DNA of 64,000 nt from Deinococcus seoulensis (GCF_014648115.1 NZ_BMQM01000003.1:62001-126000); one strand, 5' to 3'. Shown: positions 7,979 through 19,146, counted from the first letter of the stretch. Made by a program: numbers and translations. Notes: generated by a model not told the origin, from the letters alone.

Positions 7979-8008
7979 GTAATCCACAGCGCATGAACCG
8001 CGCCTGTC

Positions 8009-8038
8009 ATGACCAACCGTGACCAACCCGTGACCAAC
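8009..8038 (+). repeat. Right arm-type integrase sites
   Basis: Three copies of (A/G)TGACCAAC at 8009-8017, 8019-8027 and 8030-8038 are spaced 10 and 11 bp apart. They match the two copies at 791-810. The intervening 8039-8168 holds no gene, only the flank of the attR core. Confidence 0.75.
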
Positions 8039-8168
8039 ACACCCGCATACGTGCGTTATCAAGAGTGCATAAGCCGGGGCGCGGCATGTTCGAAAATGAC
8101 CACTTGGGCGGCATAAATCAGAACACCCGTTCTCTTGCGCGACCGCCCGTAAATAGGTGTAGGCCCAG

Positions 8169-8214
8169 TTTGCAAGCGGAGGGTCTGGGGTTCGAATCCC
8201 CAAGCCTCCACCAA
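8169..8214 (+). repeat. Right attachment site (attR core)
   Basis: A perfect 46-bp copy of the tRNA-Ala 3' part (688-733). The preceding bases do not continue the tRNA, so this is a remnant and not a second functional tRNA gene. Confidence 0.93.
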
Positions 8215-8217
8215 TAC

Positions 8218-8258
8218 GGGGAAGGGCCAGGAGTTTCGACTTCTGGCCCTTCCCCTTT
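8218..8258 (+). terminator. Original chromosomal terminator of tRNA-Ala
   Basis: GGGGAAGGGCCAG pairs with CTGGCCCTTCCCC and is followed by TTT. It lies three bases after the attR core, where the tRNA gene would have ended before the element integrated. Confidence 0.8.
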
Positions 8259-8358
8259 GTGACCGGAGTGCGTGTGGGGCGGGGTTGCTGACCTTCAGAC
8301 GGCGCGGGTGTCAGATGGGTGTGTGGTGGTATTCCTTAGGGTACTGGTGGTTGTGCTG

Positions 8359-9966
8359 ATGATGAACCGGTTCCCTCTTCCCTGGCTGTTCGCGCCGCTG
8401 CTGCTGCTGGCTGGCGCGTACACGGCGCTGCTGGCGTGGGGTGTGCTGGCCGGGGTGGACCTGCCGTGGCTGAACCTGATGTACGGGGCGGTGCCGGTGG
8501 TGGCGGTGCTGGCGGTCGGGCAGGCGTGGTGCGCGCAGGTGCGCTCGGAGGGGGGCGGGTGCCTGAGGGCGGGCGGCTGGAGTGCCAGTGGCCGGCTGGG
8601 CTGGGCGCTGCTGAGCCTGCTGGCGCTGGCGGTTGCCGAGGTGGCGTACGTCACGCTGTTCGACCTGTCGGGCGTGGACGCCCCGGACGTGTCGTTCGTG
8701 GACGGCCTGTACTACCTGTACTACCTGGGGTTGCTGGGCGTGCTGTGGATGGACCGCGCGGCCGGGTCGCAGCCGGGGCGGCCGGTGTCGCGCGGGGTGC
8801 TGGGAGGGTGGCTGCTGGACAGTCTGATCACGGTGGTCGTGGTGGGCGAGGTCTCGTGGGTGCTGGCCGTGTCGCCGCTCCTTCAGGATTCGGGGTCGTC
8901 GGTGGTGTTCAAGGCGGTCAGTGCGTCGTACGTGGTGCTGGACCTGACCCTGCTGACCGTGGGCCTGCTGCTGCTGCGGCGGCGGCTGGAACCGGCGCGG
9001 TTGCCGCTGGTGCTGGGCCTGATGGTGTACGTGGGCGCGGACCTTGCGTACCTGCTGCTGGGCGATCAGTACCAGTCGCGCGGCATGCTGGACGCCCTGT
9101 GGGTGTGGGGCACGGTGGGGCAGGCGGTCGGCGTGACCCTGCTGACCCGCGCGCAGGCGGTCCCGGCGGACGCGGCGCGCGTCACGCGGGGCGGCGGGTG
9201 GCTGGACACGCTGCTGCGGGCGTTGCCGTACGCGGCCGTGACCGTGGCGTGCACGCTGCTGATCCTGCGCGGCGCGGCGTCCGACCTGACCGGGCGCGGC
9301 GTGGCGTGGTTCACGGTGACGGTATTCATGCTGGTCATGCTGCGCCAGGGGCAGGGGTTCGTCGAGACGGGCCGCCTGAACCGCCGCCTGACCGCGCAGG
9401 CCGCCGAACTGGAACGCAGCCGCGACGAGATGGAACACCTCGCGCATCATGACGGCCTGACCGGACTGCTCAACCGTGACGGCTTCTACCGCCTGCTGCT
9501 CGGCGCGCCGGACCACGCGGAACTGACCATCCTGATGATCGACCTGGACGGCTTCAAACCCGTGAACGACACGCACGGGCACGCGGCCGGAGACGCGGTG
9601 CTGCGCGAGGTCGGCCTGCGCCTGCGGGGGCTGGCCGGGCAGGCGTTCATCCCGGCGCGGCTGGGCGGCGACGAGTTCGCGCTGGTCAGCCTGGACCCGC
9701 GTGGACCGGAGCTGGCGCCACCCCTGGCCGGGCAGGTGGTGCAGGCGCTGGCCCGCCCGTACCGGCTGCCGGGCGGGTCGGCGCAGCTGGGCGCGTCGGT
9801 CGGGGTGGCGTCCCGTGCGGCCAGTGCAGTGGCGAGCGCGGCCGCGGGCGGTGAGGTGATCATGCAGCGGGCGGACGCCGCGCTGTACCGCGCCAAGCGG
9901 GCGGGCGGGAACCGGCTGGAGGTCGAGGCCGTCACGCAGGTTTCCGCGCCTGTCGCGGGCGGCTGA
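8359..9966 (+). CDS. Membrane-anchored diguanylate cyclase (GGDEF)
   Basis: This 535-aa protein should make cyclic di-GMP from two GTP. The first ~330 residues form about nine to ten hydrophobic segments, then a short coiled linker ([15 protein letters not shown]), then a GGDEF domain starting [14 protein letters not shown] with [16 protein letters not shown] and the intact active loop LGGDEF. The RxxD inhibitory site normally found before the active loop is absent, so product feedback at that site is not expected. The ATG at 8359 (or the next codon) is chosen because it begins the first membrane segment. It stands alone between attR and the TauE gene. Confidence 0.9.
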   Translation: MMNRFPLPWLFAPLLLLAGAYTALLAWGVLAGVDLPWLNLMYGAVPVVAVLAVGQAWCAQVRSEGGGCLRAGGWSASGRLGWALLSLLALAVAEVAYVTLFDLSGVDAPDVSFVDGLYYLYYLGLLGVLWMDRAAGSQPGRPVSRGVLGGWLLDSLITVVVVGEVSWVLAVSPLLQDSGSSVVFKAVSASYVVLDLTLLTVGLLLLRRRLEPARLPLVLGLMVYVGADLAYLLLGDQYQSRGMLDALWVWGTVGQAVGVTLLTRAQAVPADAARVTRGGGWLDTLLRALPYAAVTVACTLLILRGAASDLTGRGVAWFTVTVFMLVMLRQGQGFVETGRLNRRLTAQAAELERSRDEMEHLAHHDGLTGLLNRDGFYRLLLGAPDHAELTILMIDLDGFKPVNDTHGHAAGDAVLREVGLRLRGLAGQAFIPARLGGDEFALVSLDPRGPELAPPLAGQVVQALARPYRLPGGSAQLGASVGVASRAASAVASAAAGGEVIMQRADAALYRAKRAGGNRLEVEAVTQVSAPVAGG

Positions 9967-10063
9967 ACCCGACGCCCGGCCCGGTCAGTACGCCGGTCAG
10001 GCTGCCGGTCAGCGCTCCGGCATCCGCCGGGAAATGCGCTAGGGTTCTGAACGTGATTCCCTC

Positions 10064-10831
10064 ATGATCAGCGCGATGATGATGGCCGTGATCGGCGTGG
10101 GCCTGCTGGCCGGGGTGCTGGGCGCCATCCTGGGCCTGGGGGGCGGCGTGGTGGTCGTCCCGGCGCTGGAGTTCGTGCTGCCGCACTTCGGGCGGGAGAT
10201 CAGCATCTCTCAGGCCGTGGCGGTCAGTCAGATCGGGGTGCTGGCGGTCGGCCTGAGCGGCGCGGCCAGTTACCTGCGTCAGGGGCTGGTGCGCGCCCGG
10301 ACCGGGTACCTGCTCTCGCCGTACACGATCGTGGGCGGCGCCGCCGGGAGTTTCCTGGGCCTGATCCTGCCGGCGCGGGCGGTGGCGACGGTGTTCGCGC
10401 TGCTGCTGCTGTACTCCGCGTTCAACCTGCTGCGCGGCCTGAAACGGGTGGAGGTCGAGCGCCCCCCCAGTCGTCTGGTGCCGCCCGCCATGACGTTCGC
10501 GGGGGTCATGAGTGGCCTGCTGGGCATCGGCGGGGGCACCGTGCAGGTGCCGGTCCTGAACCTGCTGGCGGGCGTGCCGATCCGGCAGGCGATCGCCACG
10601 AGTACCTTCATCATGGGCCTGACGGCGGTGGGGAACGCGCTGGTGTATCAGGCGGGCGGCCTGCTGGACATTCCGCTGGCGGCCGGGATCGCGCTGGGCG
10701 TGCTGATCGGCGCGCGGGCCGGGGCGACCCTTCAGAGCCGCATTCCGGCCGCGCAGCTCAAGCTGTTCTTCAGTCTGCTGCTGATCTTCACGGCCGGGCA
10801 GTTGCTCTGGAAGTACTGGGGGCAGGCGTGA
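10064..10831 (+). CDS. TauE/SafE family sulfite/organosulfonate exporter-like permease
   Basis: A 255-aa polytopic membrane protein with the two half-repeats of the TauE/SafE family: [20 protein letters not shown] near residue 20 and [19 protein letters not shown] near residue 147. About eight membrane segments are visible. The family moves sulfite, sulfonates or related anions; the substrate is not fixed by sequence. It overlaps the following DUF1634 gene by four bases, and the two families are commonly paired. No clear ribosome binding site precedes the ATG. A short triplicated GGTCAG motif lies in the 97-bp gap upstream. Confidence 0.9.
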   Translation: MISAMMMAVIGVGLLAGVLGAILGLGGGVVVVPALEFVLPHFGREISISQAVAVSQIGVLAVGLSGAASYLRQGLVRARTGYLLSPYTIVGGAAGSFLGLILPARAVATVFALLLLYSAFNLLRGLKRVEVERPPSRLVPPAMTFAGVMSGLLGIGGGTVQVPVLNLLAGVPIRQAIATSTFIMGLTAVGNALVYQAGGLLDIPLAAGIALGVLIGARAGATLQSRIPAAQLKLFFSLLLIFTAGQLLWKYWGQA

Positions 10832-11118
10832 GCGCCCCGCAGTCGCCGCCCCCGCAGAAGCCGGATACCGAGCTGGCCGGGCTGCCCGCGTGGCTGTACC
10901 CGCTGGGCTTCTGGGTGGGGGTGGCCCTGCTGGCCGTGGGCGTGCTGCTGCCTGCTTACGCGTGGGTAGGTGTGGTGTGGATCGCGTCGGTGCCGGTCCT
11001 GGCGGCCGTGTGGGTGGCGCTGGCGGGGTGGCGCGTGGACCGCCGCCTGAGCGTGGCGGCCGCGCTGGCGCTGGCGGGACTGGCGCTGGTGGTCGTGGTC
11101 CGGCAGTTCATCGGGTAG
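10828..11118 (+). CDS. DUF1634 small membrane protein
   Basis: A 96-aa protein with three hydrophobic segments (about residues 24-42, 48-65, 76-95). The GTG start overlaps the TGA of the TauE/SafE gene, indicating coupled expression. DUF1634 proteins are recurrent neighbours of TauE/SafE permeases and are presumed accessory subunits, though their biochemical role is unknown. The short length and lack of conserved polar residues in the segments fit that assignment. Confidence 0.8.
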   Translation: MSAPQSPPPQKPDTELAGLPAWLYPLGFWVGVALLAVGVLLPAYAWVGVVWIASVPVLAAVWVALAGWRVDRRLSVAAALALAGLALVVVVRQFIG

Positions 11119-11172
11119 ATCCGGGCGGCGCACGTGGGGCGCGTGATGGGACGCGTGTGGTGCAATGAACGG

Positions 11173-12078
11173 GTGAACCGACTGGAACTCCCGGTCCTGA
11201 GTGCGGCGCAGATGGCGGCGCTGCTGCCGGATGCCCCGGCCAGCGTGACGTGGCTGGGTGCGGGCAGTGATCACTGCGCCTTCGCGCTGGATGGGGCGCG
11301 GGTGCTGCGCCTGCCGCGCTGGCCGGGCGGGGGAGAGGCGCTGCGCCGCGAGGCCCGGCTGCTGGCGTGGCTGGCCCCCCGGCTGGGTGGCGCGCCGCTG
11401 CCGGAGGTGTTGCACCTGGGTGCGGCCTCGCCGCTGGCCCCGGAGGGCTTCAGCGTGGCGCGGCGCGTGCCGGGTCGGTCGGGGCTGGGGGCCGCGCTGA
11501 CCGACCCGGCCGCGCTGGGGGGTGCGCTGGGGCGCTGGCTGGCGGATCTTCACGCCCTGAACCCGCAGGGGTCCGGACTGACCGTGGACCTCGACCCGTC
11601 CGGGCACGACTGGCGGGACACCGCGCTGGACGATCTGGAGGCGGCAGCAGAGGCGGGCGTCCTTCCGGAGGCCGACGCCTGGGCGGCCCGCGTGCAGGCG
11701 GTTCCAGATCTCCGGAAGGTCGTGCCGGTGCCCATCCACGGGGATTTCGCGGCCGAGCACGTCTGCCTGGACGGGCAGGGTCGGCTCTCGGGCGTGCTGG
11801 ACTGGTCGGACGGGGCGCTGGGTGATCCGGCGCGGGATCTGGCGGGCCTGATCCACTGGGGGGACGCGGCGCTGCTGGCGGCGGCCCGCGCGGCGTATCC
11901 GGCGGTCGGTCCGTCCTGTGGGGCGGTGTGGGAGCGCGCAGCGTGGTACGCGCTGTGCCGGGCGCTGGGGGATCTGGCGTTCGGGGTGGGGGAGGGGCGG
12001 CCCGCGTACCTGGGGGCGGGACGGCGCGCGCTGAGTGGGCTGCGGGTGTGGTGGACAAACGCCCCGATCCCGCCGTAA
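11173..12078 (+). CDS. APH-fold phosphotransferase (aminoglycoside/choline-kinase-like)
   Basis: A kinase-fold protein of about 301 aa. The nucleotide-binding lobe includes GAGSDHCAFALDG and the catalytic segment reads VPIHGDFAAEHVCLD, followed by the metal-binding Asp in GVLDWSDGALGDPARDLA. The usual Asn of the HGDxxxxN motif is replaced by His. These enzymes phosphorylate small hydroxylated compounds; resistance is not implied. The GTG at 11173 is six bases after TGCAAT and fits a leaderless start; an in-frame ATG exists at 11134. It stands alone, in the same direction as the genes around it. Confidence 0.8.
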   Translation: MNRLELPVLSAAQMAALLPDAPASVTWLGAGSDHCAFALDGARVLRLPRWPGGGEALRREARLLAWLAPRLGGAPLPEVLHLGAASPLAPEGFSVARRVPGRSGLGAALTDPAALGGALGRWLADLHALNPQGSGLTVDLDPSGHDWRDTALDDLEAAAEAGVLPEADAWAARVQAVPDLRKVVPVPIHGDFAAEHVCLDGQGRLSGVLDWSDGALGDPARDLAGLIHWGDAALLAAARAAYPAVGPSCGAVWERAAWYALCRALGDLAFGVGEGRPAYLGAGRRALSGLRVWWTNAPIPP

Positions 12079-12091
12079 ACTTGAACCGAGT
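12078..12091. promoter_or_regulatory. Candidate fatty-acid operator upstream of fadN
   Basis: AACTTGAACCGAGT matches 11 of 14 bases with AAGTTGAACTCAGT at 37975-37988 before fadD. The core AACTTGAA also occurs, inverted, before the thiolase (16086-16093). It lies 32 bp before the fadN start. Confidence 0.45.
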
Positions 12092-12122
12092 CTAATTTTA
12101 AGTGAGCCCCTCAGGAGGTCGC

Positions 12123-14468
<2,346 letters not shown>

Positions 14469-14917
14469 GCGAAGGCGGATAGCAGATGGCAGAAGGCAGA
14501 AGGCAAAACTCAGCTCTCAGCGCGGCGGGATTCTTCCCGTTCGAGGACCTTGAGGTCTACCACCTCTCGGTGGAGTTCGCTGCGGGAATCTACGCCCTGA
14601 CCCGCCATCTGCCTGCCGAGGAACGGTTCGGGCTGACCAACCAGATCCGGCGTGCGGCCACGTCCATCACGCTCAACATCGCTGAAGGACGCGGCCGGGG
14701 AACGGACCGGGATTTCGCCCGGTTCCTGACCCAGGCACGCGGCTCGCTCTACGAGGTCATCAGCGGTCTCCACCTGTCCACCCGACTGGAATTCATCGCC
14801 GCGACGGACACCACCCAGCTCAACGAGCAGGGACGCGTGCTTGCCGCCAAACTCACGGCCCTGATCAATAAGCTGGGAGCCACATGAGCCATCTGCCATC
14901 TGCCATCCGCCATTCGC
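14469..14917. mobile_element. Inverted-repeat unit carrying an S23-like gene
   Basis: A 24-bp arm at 14474-14497 (GGCGGATAGCAGATGGCAGA and four more bases) matches the complement of 14888-14911 at 22 of 24 positions. A further 5 bp pair outside (14469-14473 with 14913-14917). The arms are built of 7-bp units GG(C)(A/G)GAT/A. They enclose only one short gene. The unit begins immediately after the fadN stop codon. Whether it moves as DNA or folds as RNA is not known. Confidence 0.7.
14486..14887 (+). CDS. Four-helix-bundle protein (S23 / 23S rRNA intervening-sequence family)
   Basis: The 133-aa product has the family core: FEDLEVYHLSVEFAAGIYAL, then LTNQIRRAATSITLNIAEGR and RDFARFLTQARGSLYE, and a final helix. 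Relatives are encoded within intervening sequences of bacterial 23S rRNA genes and as DGR accessory proteins (Avd), and many are free-standing and of unknown role. Its first codons lie inside the left inverted-repeat arm and its stop overlaps the next gene's ATG (ATGA). It interrupts the fad locus between fadN and the hydrolase. Confidence 0.88.
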   Translation: MAEGRRQNSALSAAGFFPFEDLEVYHLSVEFAAGIYALTRHLPAEERFGLTNQIRRAATSITLNIAEGRGRGTDRDFARFLTQARGSLYEVISGLHLSTRLEFIAATDTTQLNEQGRVLAAKLTALINKLGAT

Positions 14918-16074
14918 GCCGCACACTCCGCCCACGGCATCTCGGCTGGGCCGCCCTGGCTTACGCCGGGGTGGTGCTGGCGGGTGCGTTCCTGGGTGCG
15001 GAGATCACGTTGCGTAGTAAGACGCGCCGCGTGAAGGGCGTGTTCGTGCCGGTGGGGCGGCGGGGGAACAGTGTGTTCCTGCCGGCCAGTGCCGAGACGC
15101 TCTCGCGCGGGCCGATCGGGATCGTGCCACTCCTGCCGAACAAGGGGCACGCGGTGCTGGGCGAGCGGAAGGTCGTGGGGACGCTGGTGCGCCGCGAGGT
15201 GCAACAGGAACGGGGCGTGCTGCCGAACGGCGCGCTCGCGTGGGCCAGTACGTTCGTGTACAACGGCACGCCCGCGCAACTGGGCGTCGAGTTCGAGCAC
15301 ACGGCCGTTCACACGCCACTGGGCGACATGCCCGCGTGGCACATTCCGCCCAGTGGTGACGTGCCGGGCCGCGCGGACACGCTGGTGATCGTCGTTCACG
15401 GACACGGTGGTCAGCGCGCCCAGGCGTTGCGGATGCTCCCGGCCTTGCAGCGCACCGGGACGGGCAGCCTGTTCGTCACGTTCCGTAACGCGCATGGCGC
15501 TCCGGCCTCCCCGCAGGGCTACCTGACGCTGGGCGACCAGGAAGCCGAGGACGTACTGGCCGCGCTGCACTGGGCCAGAGACGCCGGGTACAAGCGCGCC
15601 GTGCTGTACGGATTCTCGATGGGCGGCAACATCGCCCTGAGCGTCCTGCGCCGCAGGCACCGTCCGTACCCGCTGCCGATCCTGGGCGTCATGCTGGACT
15701 GCCCCGCGCTGGACTGGCGGGACACCATCCGCTCGCAGGGTGTCCGCGTGGGCATCCCGGCGTTCATGGCGCGGCACGTGGCACGCTTCGTCGAACGGAT
15801 CGTCACGCACCGCAGCGGTCAGGACTTCGACACCGTCGATCAGATCGCCGCCGCGCCCACCTTCGACGTGCCCATGATCCTGTGGCACGGCACCCGCGAC
15901 CGCACCATTCCCGTCGGGCAGGCCGACCGTCTGGCCGCCGCCCGCCCCGACCTGATCGAATACCACCGCGTGGAAGGCGGCAAGCACATCCGCGTGTGGA
16001 ACATCGACCCCGAGCAGTACGACGCTCAACTGGAAACCTTCATCGCCCGCGTGGTACCGGAGGCCCAGGGGTGA
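14884..16074 (+). CDS. Alpha/beta hydrolase with N-terminal membrane anchor
   Basis: A 396-aa hydrolase. A hydrophobic segment ([19 protein letters not shown], about residues 22-42) suggests membrane anchoring. The fold shows the oxyanion motif [10 protein letters not shown], the nucleophile elbow [11 protein letters not shown], the acid in [10 protein letters not shown] and the catalytic His in [10 protein letters not shown]. The substrate is unknown; the fad context suggests an acyl ester or thioester. GGGAG precedes the ATG. The first dozen codons are encoded by the right arm of the inverted-repeat unit, so the present N-terminus may be derived from that insertion. Confidence 0.88.
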   Translation: MSHLPSAIRHSRRTLRPRHLGWAALAYAGVVLAGAFLGAEITLRSKTRRVKGVFVPVGRRGNSVFLPASAETLSRGPIGIVPLLPNKGHAVLGERKVVGTLVRREVQQERGVLPNGALAWASTFVYNGTPAQLGVEFEHTAVHTPLGDMPAWHIPPSGDVPGRADTLVIVVHGHGGQRAQALRMLPALQRTGTGSLFVTFRNAHGAPASPQGYLTLGDQEAEDVLAALHWARDAGYKRAVLYGFSMGGNIALSVLRRRHRPYPLPILGVMLDCPALDWRDTIRSQGVRVGIPAFMARHVARFVERIVTHRSGQDFDTVDQIAAAPTFDVPMILWHGTRDRTIPVGQADRLAAARPDLIEYHRVEGGKHIRVWNIDPEQYDAQLETFIARVVPEAQG

Positions 16075-16083
16075 GCGGGGTCG

Positions 16084-16093
16084 ACTTCAAGTT
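16084..16093. promoter_or_regulatory. Weak copy of the fad operator motif before the thiolase
   Basis: ACTTCAAGTT is the complement of AACTTGAAGT and shares the 8-base core AACTTGAA with the site before fadN. It lies about 70 bp before the thiolase start. The flanks do not match the longer motif. Confidence 0.25.
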
Positions 16094-16162
16094 CTGCCTG
16101 TCCATGATGGGACCCATTCATATTCAACCGTCCGAGAGAGACGGTCCAAGGAGAGAACCCTA

Positions 16163-17356
16163 ATGCGTGACGCTGTTATTGTTTCTGCTGTTCGGACGCC
16201 CGTTGGGCGTGGTATCAAAGGCACCCTGGCGAACACCCGCCCCGACGATCTGGCGGCGCTGGTGCTGAACGAGGCCGTGAAGCGCGCCGGGATCGACGCG
16301 GCGCTGGTCGAGGACGTGTACTTCGGGTGCGCGATCCCCGAGGCCGAGCAGGGCCTGAACATCGCGCGTCTGGCGGCGCTGCGGGCGGGTCTGCCGGACA
16401 GCGTGGGTGGTGTGACCATCAACCGCTTCTGCTCCAGCGGCCTTCAGACGATTGCGATGGCGGCGGCTGCCATTCAGACCGGTCAGGCGGACGTGATGCT
16501 GGCGGGCGGCGTGGAGAGCATGAGTATGCTGCCCATGAGCGGTCACAACCCCAGCCCGAACCTGGACCTCGTGGACGCCCGGCCCGGCGCGTACATCGGG
16601 ATGGGCATGACGGCCGAGAACGTCGCCGCGAAGTACGGCATCAGCCGTGAGGATCAGGATGCGTTCGCATTCCGCAGTCACCAGCGGGCGGCGGCGGCGC
16701 AGGATGCCGGGAAGTTCGACGCCGAGATCGTGCCCGTGCCGGTGCGCGTGGATAAGGTCAAGGGCACGAAGGTGAAGTCCGAGACCATCAACTTCGATAA
16801 GGACGAACTGATCCGCCGGGACGCGAACCTCGCGGACATGGCCAAGGTCCGCCCGGCGTTCAAGGCGACCGGTTCGGTCAGTGCGGCGAACAGCAGTCCC
16901 TTCAGTGACGGCGCGGCCGCTGTGCTGATCATGAGTGCCGAGAAGGCGCAGGAGCTGGGCCTGAAACCCCTGGCGAAGTTCGTGGGCTTCGCGGTGGCGG
17001 GCGTGGACCCGGAACTGATGGGGATCGGCCCCGTGAAGGCCATTCCCAAGGTGCTGGCGCAGACGGGCCTGACCCTGGCCGACATCGACCTGATCGAACT
17101 GAACGAGGCGTTCGCGGCGCAATCCCTGGCCGTCGCGCGTGAACTGGGCCTGAATCAGGAGATCATGAACGTGAACGGCGGCGCCATCGCGCTGGGCCAC
17201 CCGCTGGGCTGCAGCGGCGCGAAACTCGCCACGACCGCCATCTACGAACTGGGTCGCCGGGGCGGCGGGAAGGCCCTGATCACCATGTGCATCGGCGGCG
17301 GCATGGGCGCGGCCGGCGTGCTGGAAGTGTACGGGCAGGAGCAGGCCGCCGACTGA
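16163..17356 (+). CDS. fadA: Acetyl-CoA acyltransferase (3-ketoacyl-CoA thiolase)
   Basis: A 397-aa thiolase that cleaves 3-ketoacyl-CoA with CoA, the last beta-oxidation step. The nucleophilic Cys is in [10 protein letters not shown] (about residue 91), the His in [16 protein letters not shown], and the second Cys in [13 protein letters not shown] near the C-terminus. The family's usual length is 390-400 residues. A strong AAGGAGAGAA precedes the ATG by a few bases. It lies downstream of fadN in the same direction and is followed by a hairpin terminator, so it is the end of the fad region. A biosynthetic acetyl-CoA acetyltransferase role cannot be excluded by sequence alone. Confidence 0.92.
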   Translation: MRDAVIVSAVRTPVGRGIKGTLANTRPDDLAALVLNEAVKRAGIDAALVEDVYFGCAIPEAEQGLNIARLAALRAGLPDSVGGVTINRFCSSGLQTIAMAAAAIQTGQADVMLAGGVESMSMLPMSGHNPSPNLDLVDARPGAYIGMGMTAENVAAKYGISREDQDAFAFRSHQRAAAAQDAGKFDAEIVPVPVRVDKVKGTKVKSETINFDKDELIRRDANLADMAKVRPAFKATGSVSAANSSPFSDGAAAVLIMSAEKAQELGLKPLAKFVGFAVAGVDPELMGIGPVKAIPKVLAQTGLTLADIDLIELNEAFAAQSLAVARELGLNQEIMNVNGGAIALGHPLGCSGAKLATTAIYELGRRGGGKALITMCIGGGMGAAGVLEVYGQEQAAD

Positions 17357-17366
17357 TCGGCCTACC

Positions 17367-17413
17367 AGAGCGGGTGGGGGGAGGAGCCTGTGTGGCCTGC
17401 CCCCCCCCGCTCT
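17367..17413 (+). terminator. Terminator after the thiolase gene
   Basis: AGAGCGGGTGGGGGG pairs with the C-run followed by CCGCTCT, then TGTT. It lies 10 bp after the thiolase stop. Confidence 0.75.
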
Positions 17414-17460
17414 GTTGCGTGTTGTCTTGCCCGGATCTTTAGGTTTGCCACATGAGGGCA

Positions 17461-17568
17461 GCCGGGCACGCTATCCTGAGCGTCAATGAAGTCGCGTCCG
17501 TGCGGCTGGGAACGGCCCCCATAGGCCGCCCTGGTGGAGACAGTTCAATTCGAACTGTCTTCGTTTTT
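17461..17568 (+). ncRNA. Structured 5' leader with intrinsic terminator, candidate riboswitch
   Basis: Between the thiolase terminator and the antiporter start lies a 280-bp gap. Within it, CAGCC..GCACG can pair with CGTGC..GGCTG around a small hairpin, and CGGCC/GGCCG forms a second hairpin. An intrinsic terminator follows at 17539-17568 (GACAGTTC/GAACTGTC then TTCGTTTTT). The terminator is 126 bp before the coding start, the arrangement of transcription-attenuating riboswitches. AATGAAGT(C/T)G occurs three times (17485, 17652, 17666). It does not match the fluoride, ykkC, ydaO, yybP or M-box consensus sequences as I remember them. Confidence 0.5.
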
Positions 17569-17693
17569 ATTGGTTTCCTGACCGTCCGGTTCTTGATTGC
17601 GCCCTCGCCTGACGCCCGGTGTTCAGGATGCCGGAGTGACCGGCATACCCGAATGAAGTCGTTCGAATGAAGTTGTTTTCGTGGAGGTAATCG

Positions 17694-18935
17694 ATGATGA
17701 ATGTGACCCGTATTCTTCCGCTGCTGGCCCTGGCGTCCGGGAGTGCCCTGGCGGCCAGCTCGTCCGGTACGGCCAATCTTCTGTTCAGTCTGTTCTGGGT
17801 GGTGCTGGCCGCGTCCGTGTTCGGGGTGATCGCCTCGAAACTGGGTGTTCCGGCCGTGGTGGGGCAGGTGCTGGCCGGTATCCTGATCGGCCCGAGTCTG
17901 CTGAACCTGGCCCGCCCGGACGAGTTCCTGCTGAGCCTCGCGGAGCTGGGCGCGGTGTTCCTGCTGTTCATGGTGGGTCTCGAAACCCGGTTCCGGGACC
18001 TGCTGGCTGTGGGGAAGGAGGCGCTGCTGGTGGCGGTGCTGGGCATCGTGATTCCGCTGGCGCTGGGCTTCGGCTTCGGGCTGTTCCAGGGGCAGGGGAA
18101 TGTCAGTGCGCTGTTCGTGGGCACGGCGCTGGTCGCCACGTCCGTGGGCATCACCGCCAAGGTGCTTCAGGAGATGGGCGTGCTGGACGCCCGGTTCGCG
18201 CAGGTGATCCTGGGCGCGGCCGTCATCGACGACATCCTGGGCCTGACGCTGCTGGCCGTCGTGAGCGGCCTGGGTGCGGGTGAGAGCATGGGCGCGGCGC
18301 AGGTCGCGTTGATCCTGGGCCTCAGCGTGGGCTTCGTGGCGCTGGTCCTGGCGGTCGGCATTCCCCTGATCCGCCGCTTCCAGCCCCGGTTGCAGAACCT
18401 CAGTCTGGCGCGCATGTTCAACGTGGCCATCGTGGTCGGTCTGGGCGTCGCGGCCATGAGTACCGTCGCGGGCCTCGCGCCGATCATCGGGGCGTTCCTG
18501 GCGGGCATGGTGCTGGCCGAGGTGAAGGACGAAGTGGAATTCGAGTCGAAAGTCCACGCGCTGGAGGCGTTCCTGGCCCCGATCTTCTTCGTGGTCGTCG
18601 GGTTGCAACTGGACCTGAGCGTGCTGGGCACGCCCACCGTGATCATCGCGGGCCTGATCCTGACCGTGCTGGCCGTGATCGGCAAGGTCGTGGGTGGCCT
18701 GCTGGGCGCGCGCAGCATGGGCGGGCAGCAGGCGCTGCTGGTCGGTGTGGGTATGGTCCCGCGCGGCGAGGTCGGCCTGATCGTCGCCAGCCTGGGCCTG
18801 GGTGCCGGGATCATCAATGGGAACGTGTACGCCGAGGTGCTGCTGATGGTGCTGCTCACGACCGTCCTGGCCCCGCTGGCCCTGCGTGTTCTGGCCCGCC
18901 GGGCGGGACCGGACGCCATCGCCGCGAAAGCCTGA
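17694..18935 (+). CDS. CPA2 family monovalent cation:proton antiporter
   Basis: A 413-aa integral membrane protein with about 12-13 hydrophobic segments and a short signal-like N-terminus. Family signatures: GQVLAGILIGPSLL (about residue 60), ELGAVFLLFMVGLETR, and the paired acidic residues in AAVIDDILGLTLL that carry protons and cations. It lacks a C-terminal TrkA-N domain, so it is a NapA/KefB-core type. GGAGGT precedes the ATG by five bases. The structured leader upstream suggests control by transcription termination. A family A repeat follows 31 bp after its stop. Confidence 0.9.
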   Translation: MMNVTRILPLLALASGSALAASSSGTANLLFSLFWVVLAASVFGVIASKLGVPAVVGQVLAGILIGPSLLNLARPDEFLLSLAELGAVFLLFMVGLETRFRDLLAVGKEALLVAVLGIVIPLALGFGFGLFQGQGNVSALFVGTALVATSVGITAKVLQEMGVLDARFAQVILGAAVIDDILGLTLLAVVSGLGAGESMGAAQVALILGLSVGFVALVLAVGIPLIRRFQPRLQNLSLARMFNVAIVVGLGVAAMSTVAGLAPIIGAFLAGMVLAEVKDEVEFESKVHALEAFLAPIFFVVVGLQLDLSVLGTPTVIIAGLILTVLAVIGKVVGGLLGARSMGGQQALLVGVGMVPRGEVGLIVASLGLGAGIINGNVYAEVLLMVLLTTVLAPLALRVLARRAGPDAIAAKA

Positions 18936-18966
18936 GCCACACGTCCGGCGCTGTTGACGGGGCATC

Positions 18967-19101
18967 ATACGGACTCCGATTGAATGGCTTATAAAGCCGC
19001 TGGGTCCGAGCGGATGCGAGTAGGAGAGAAACGGATTCCGGACGTGGAGTTGGCAGATCGGTGGTGTCCCGATCTGTCAACGAAATAAACGGAATCCGTA
19101 T
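18967..19101 (+). repeat. Family A dispersed repeat, full copy 2
   Basis: A 135-bp copy with ATACGGACTCCG and GGAATCCGTAT ends. Its 3' hairpin has inner stem AGATCGG/CCGATCT where copy 1 has ACCCGG/CCGGGT, a compensatory change. It lies between convergent genes. Confidence 0.95.
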
Positions 19102-19134
19102 CACCCCATCAACAGCGCCATTCACGGCCCTGAT

Positions 19135-19146
19135 CGGAGTCCGTAT
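19135..19146 (-). repeat. Isolated family A terminus
   Basis: CGGAGTCCGTAT, the family A end alone, lies 33 bp after full copy 2 and 10 bp from the next gene's stop. It may be left from a second copy. Confidence 0.6.

Noticed and set aside
8169..8214. A second tRNA-Ala gene.
   Set aside because: Only the 3' part from the anticodon loop on is present; no acceptor 5' strand, D-arm or full anticodon stem precedes it.
11173..12078. Aminoglycoside resistance gene.
   Set aside because: Only the general APH/choline-kinase fold is visible and the catalytic-loop Asn is replaced by His. Nothing points to antibiotic substrates.
17461..17568. Fluoride, guanidine, c-di-AMP, manganese or magnesium riboswitch.
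   Set aside because: I could not find the conserved sequence blocks of these classes as I recall them. Without a covariance search the leader stays unassigned.
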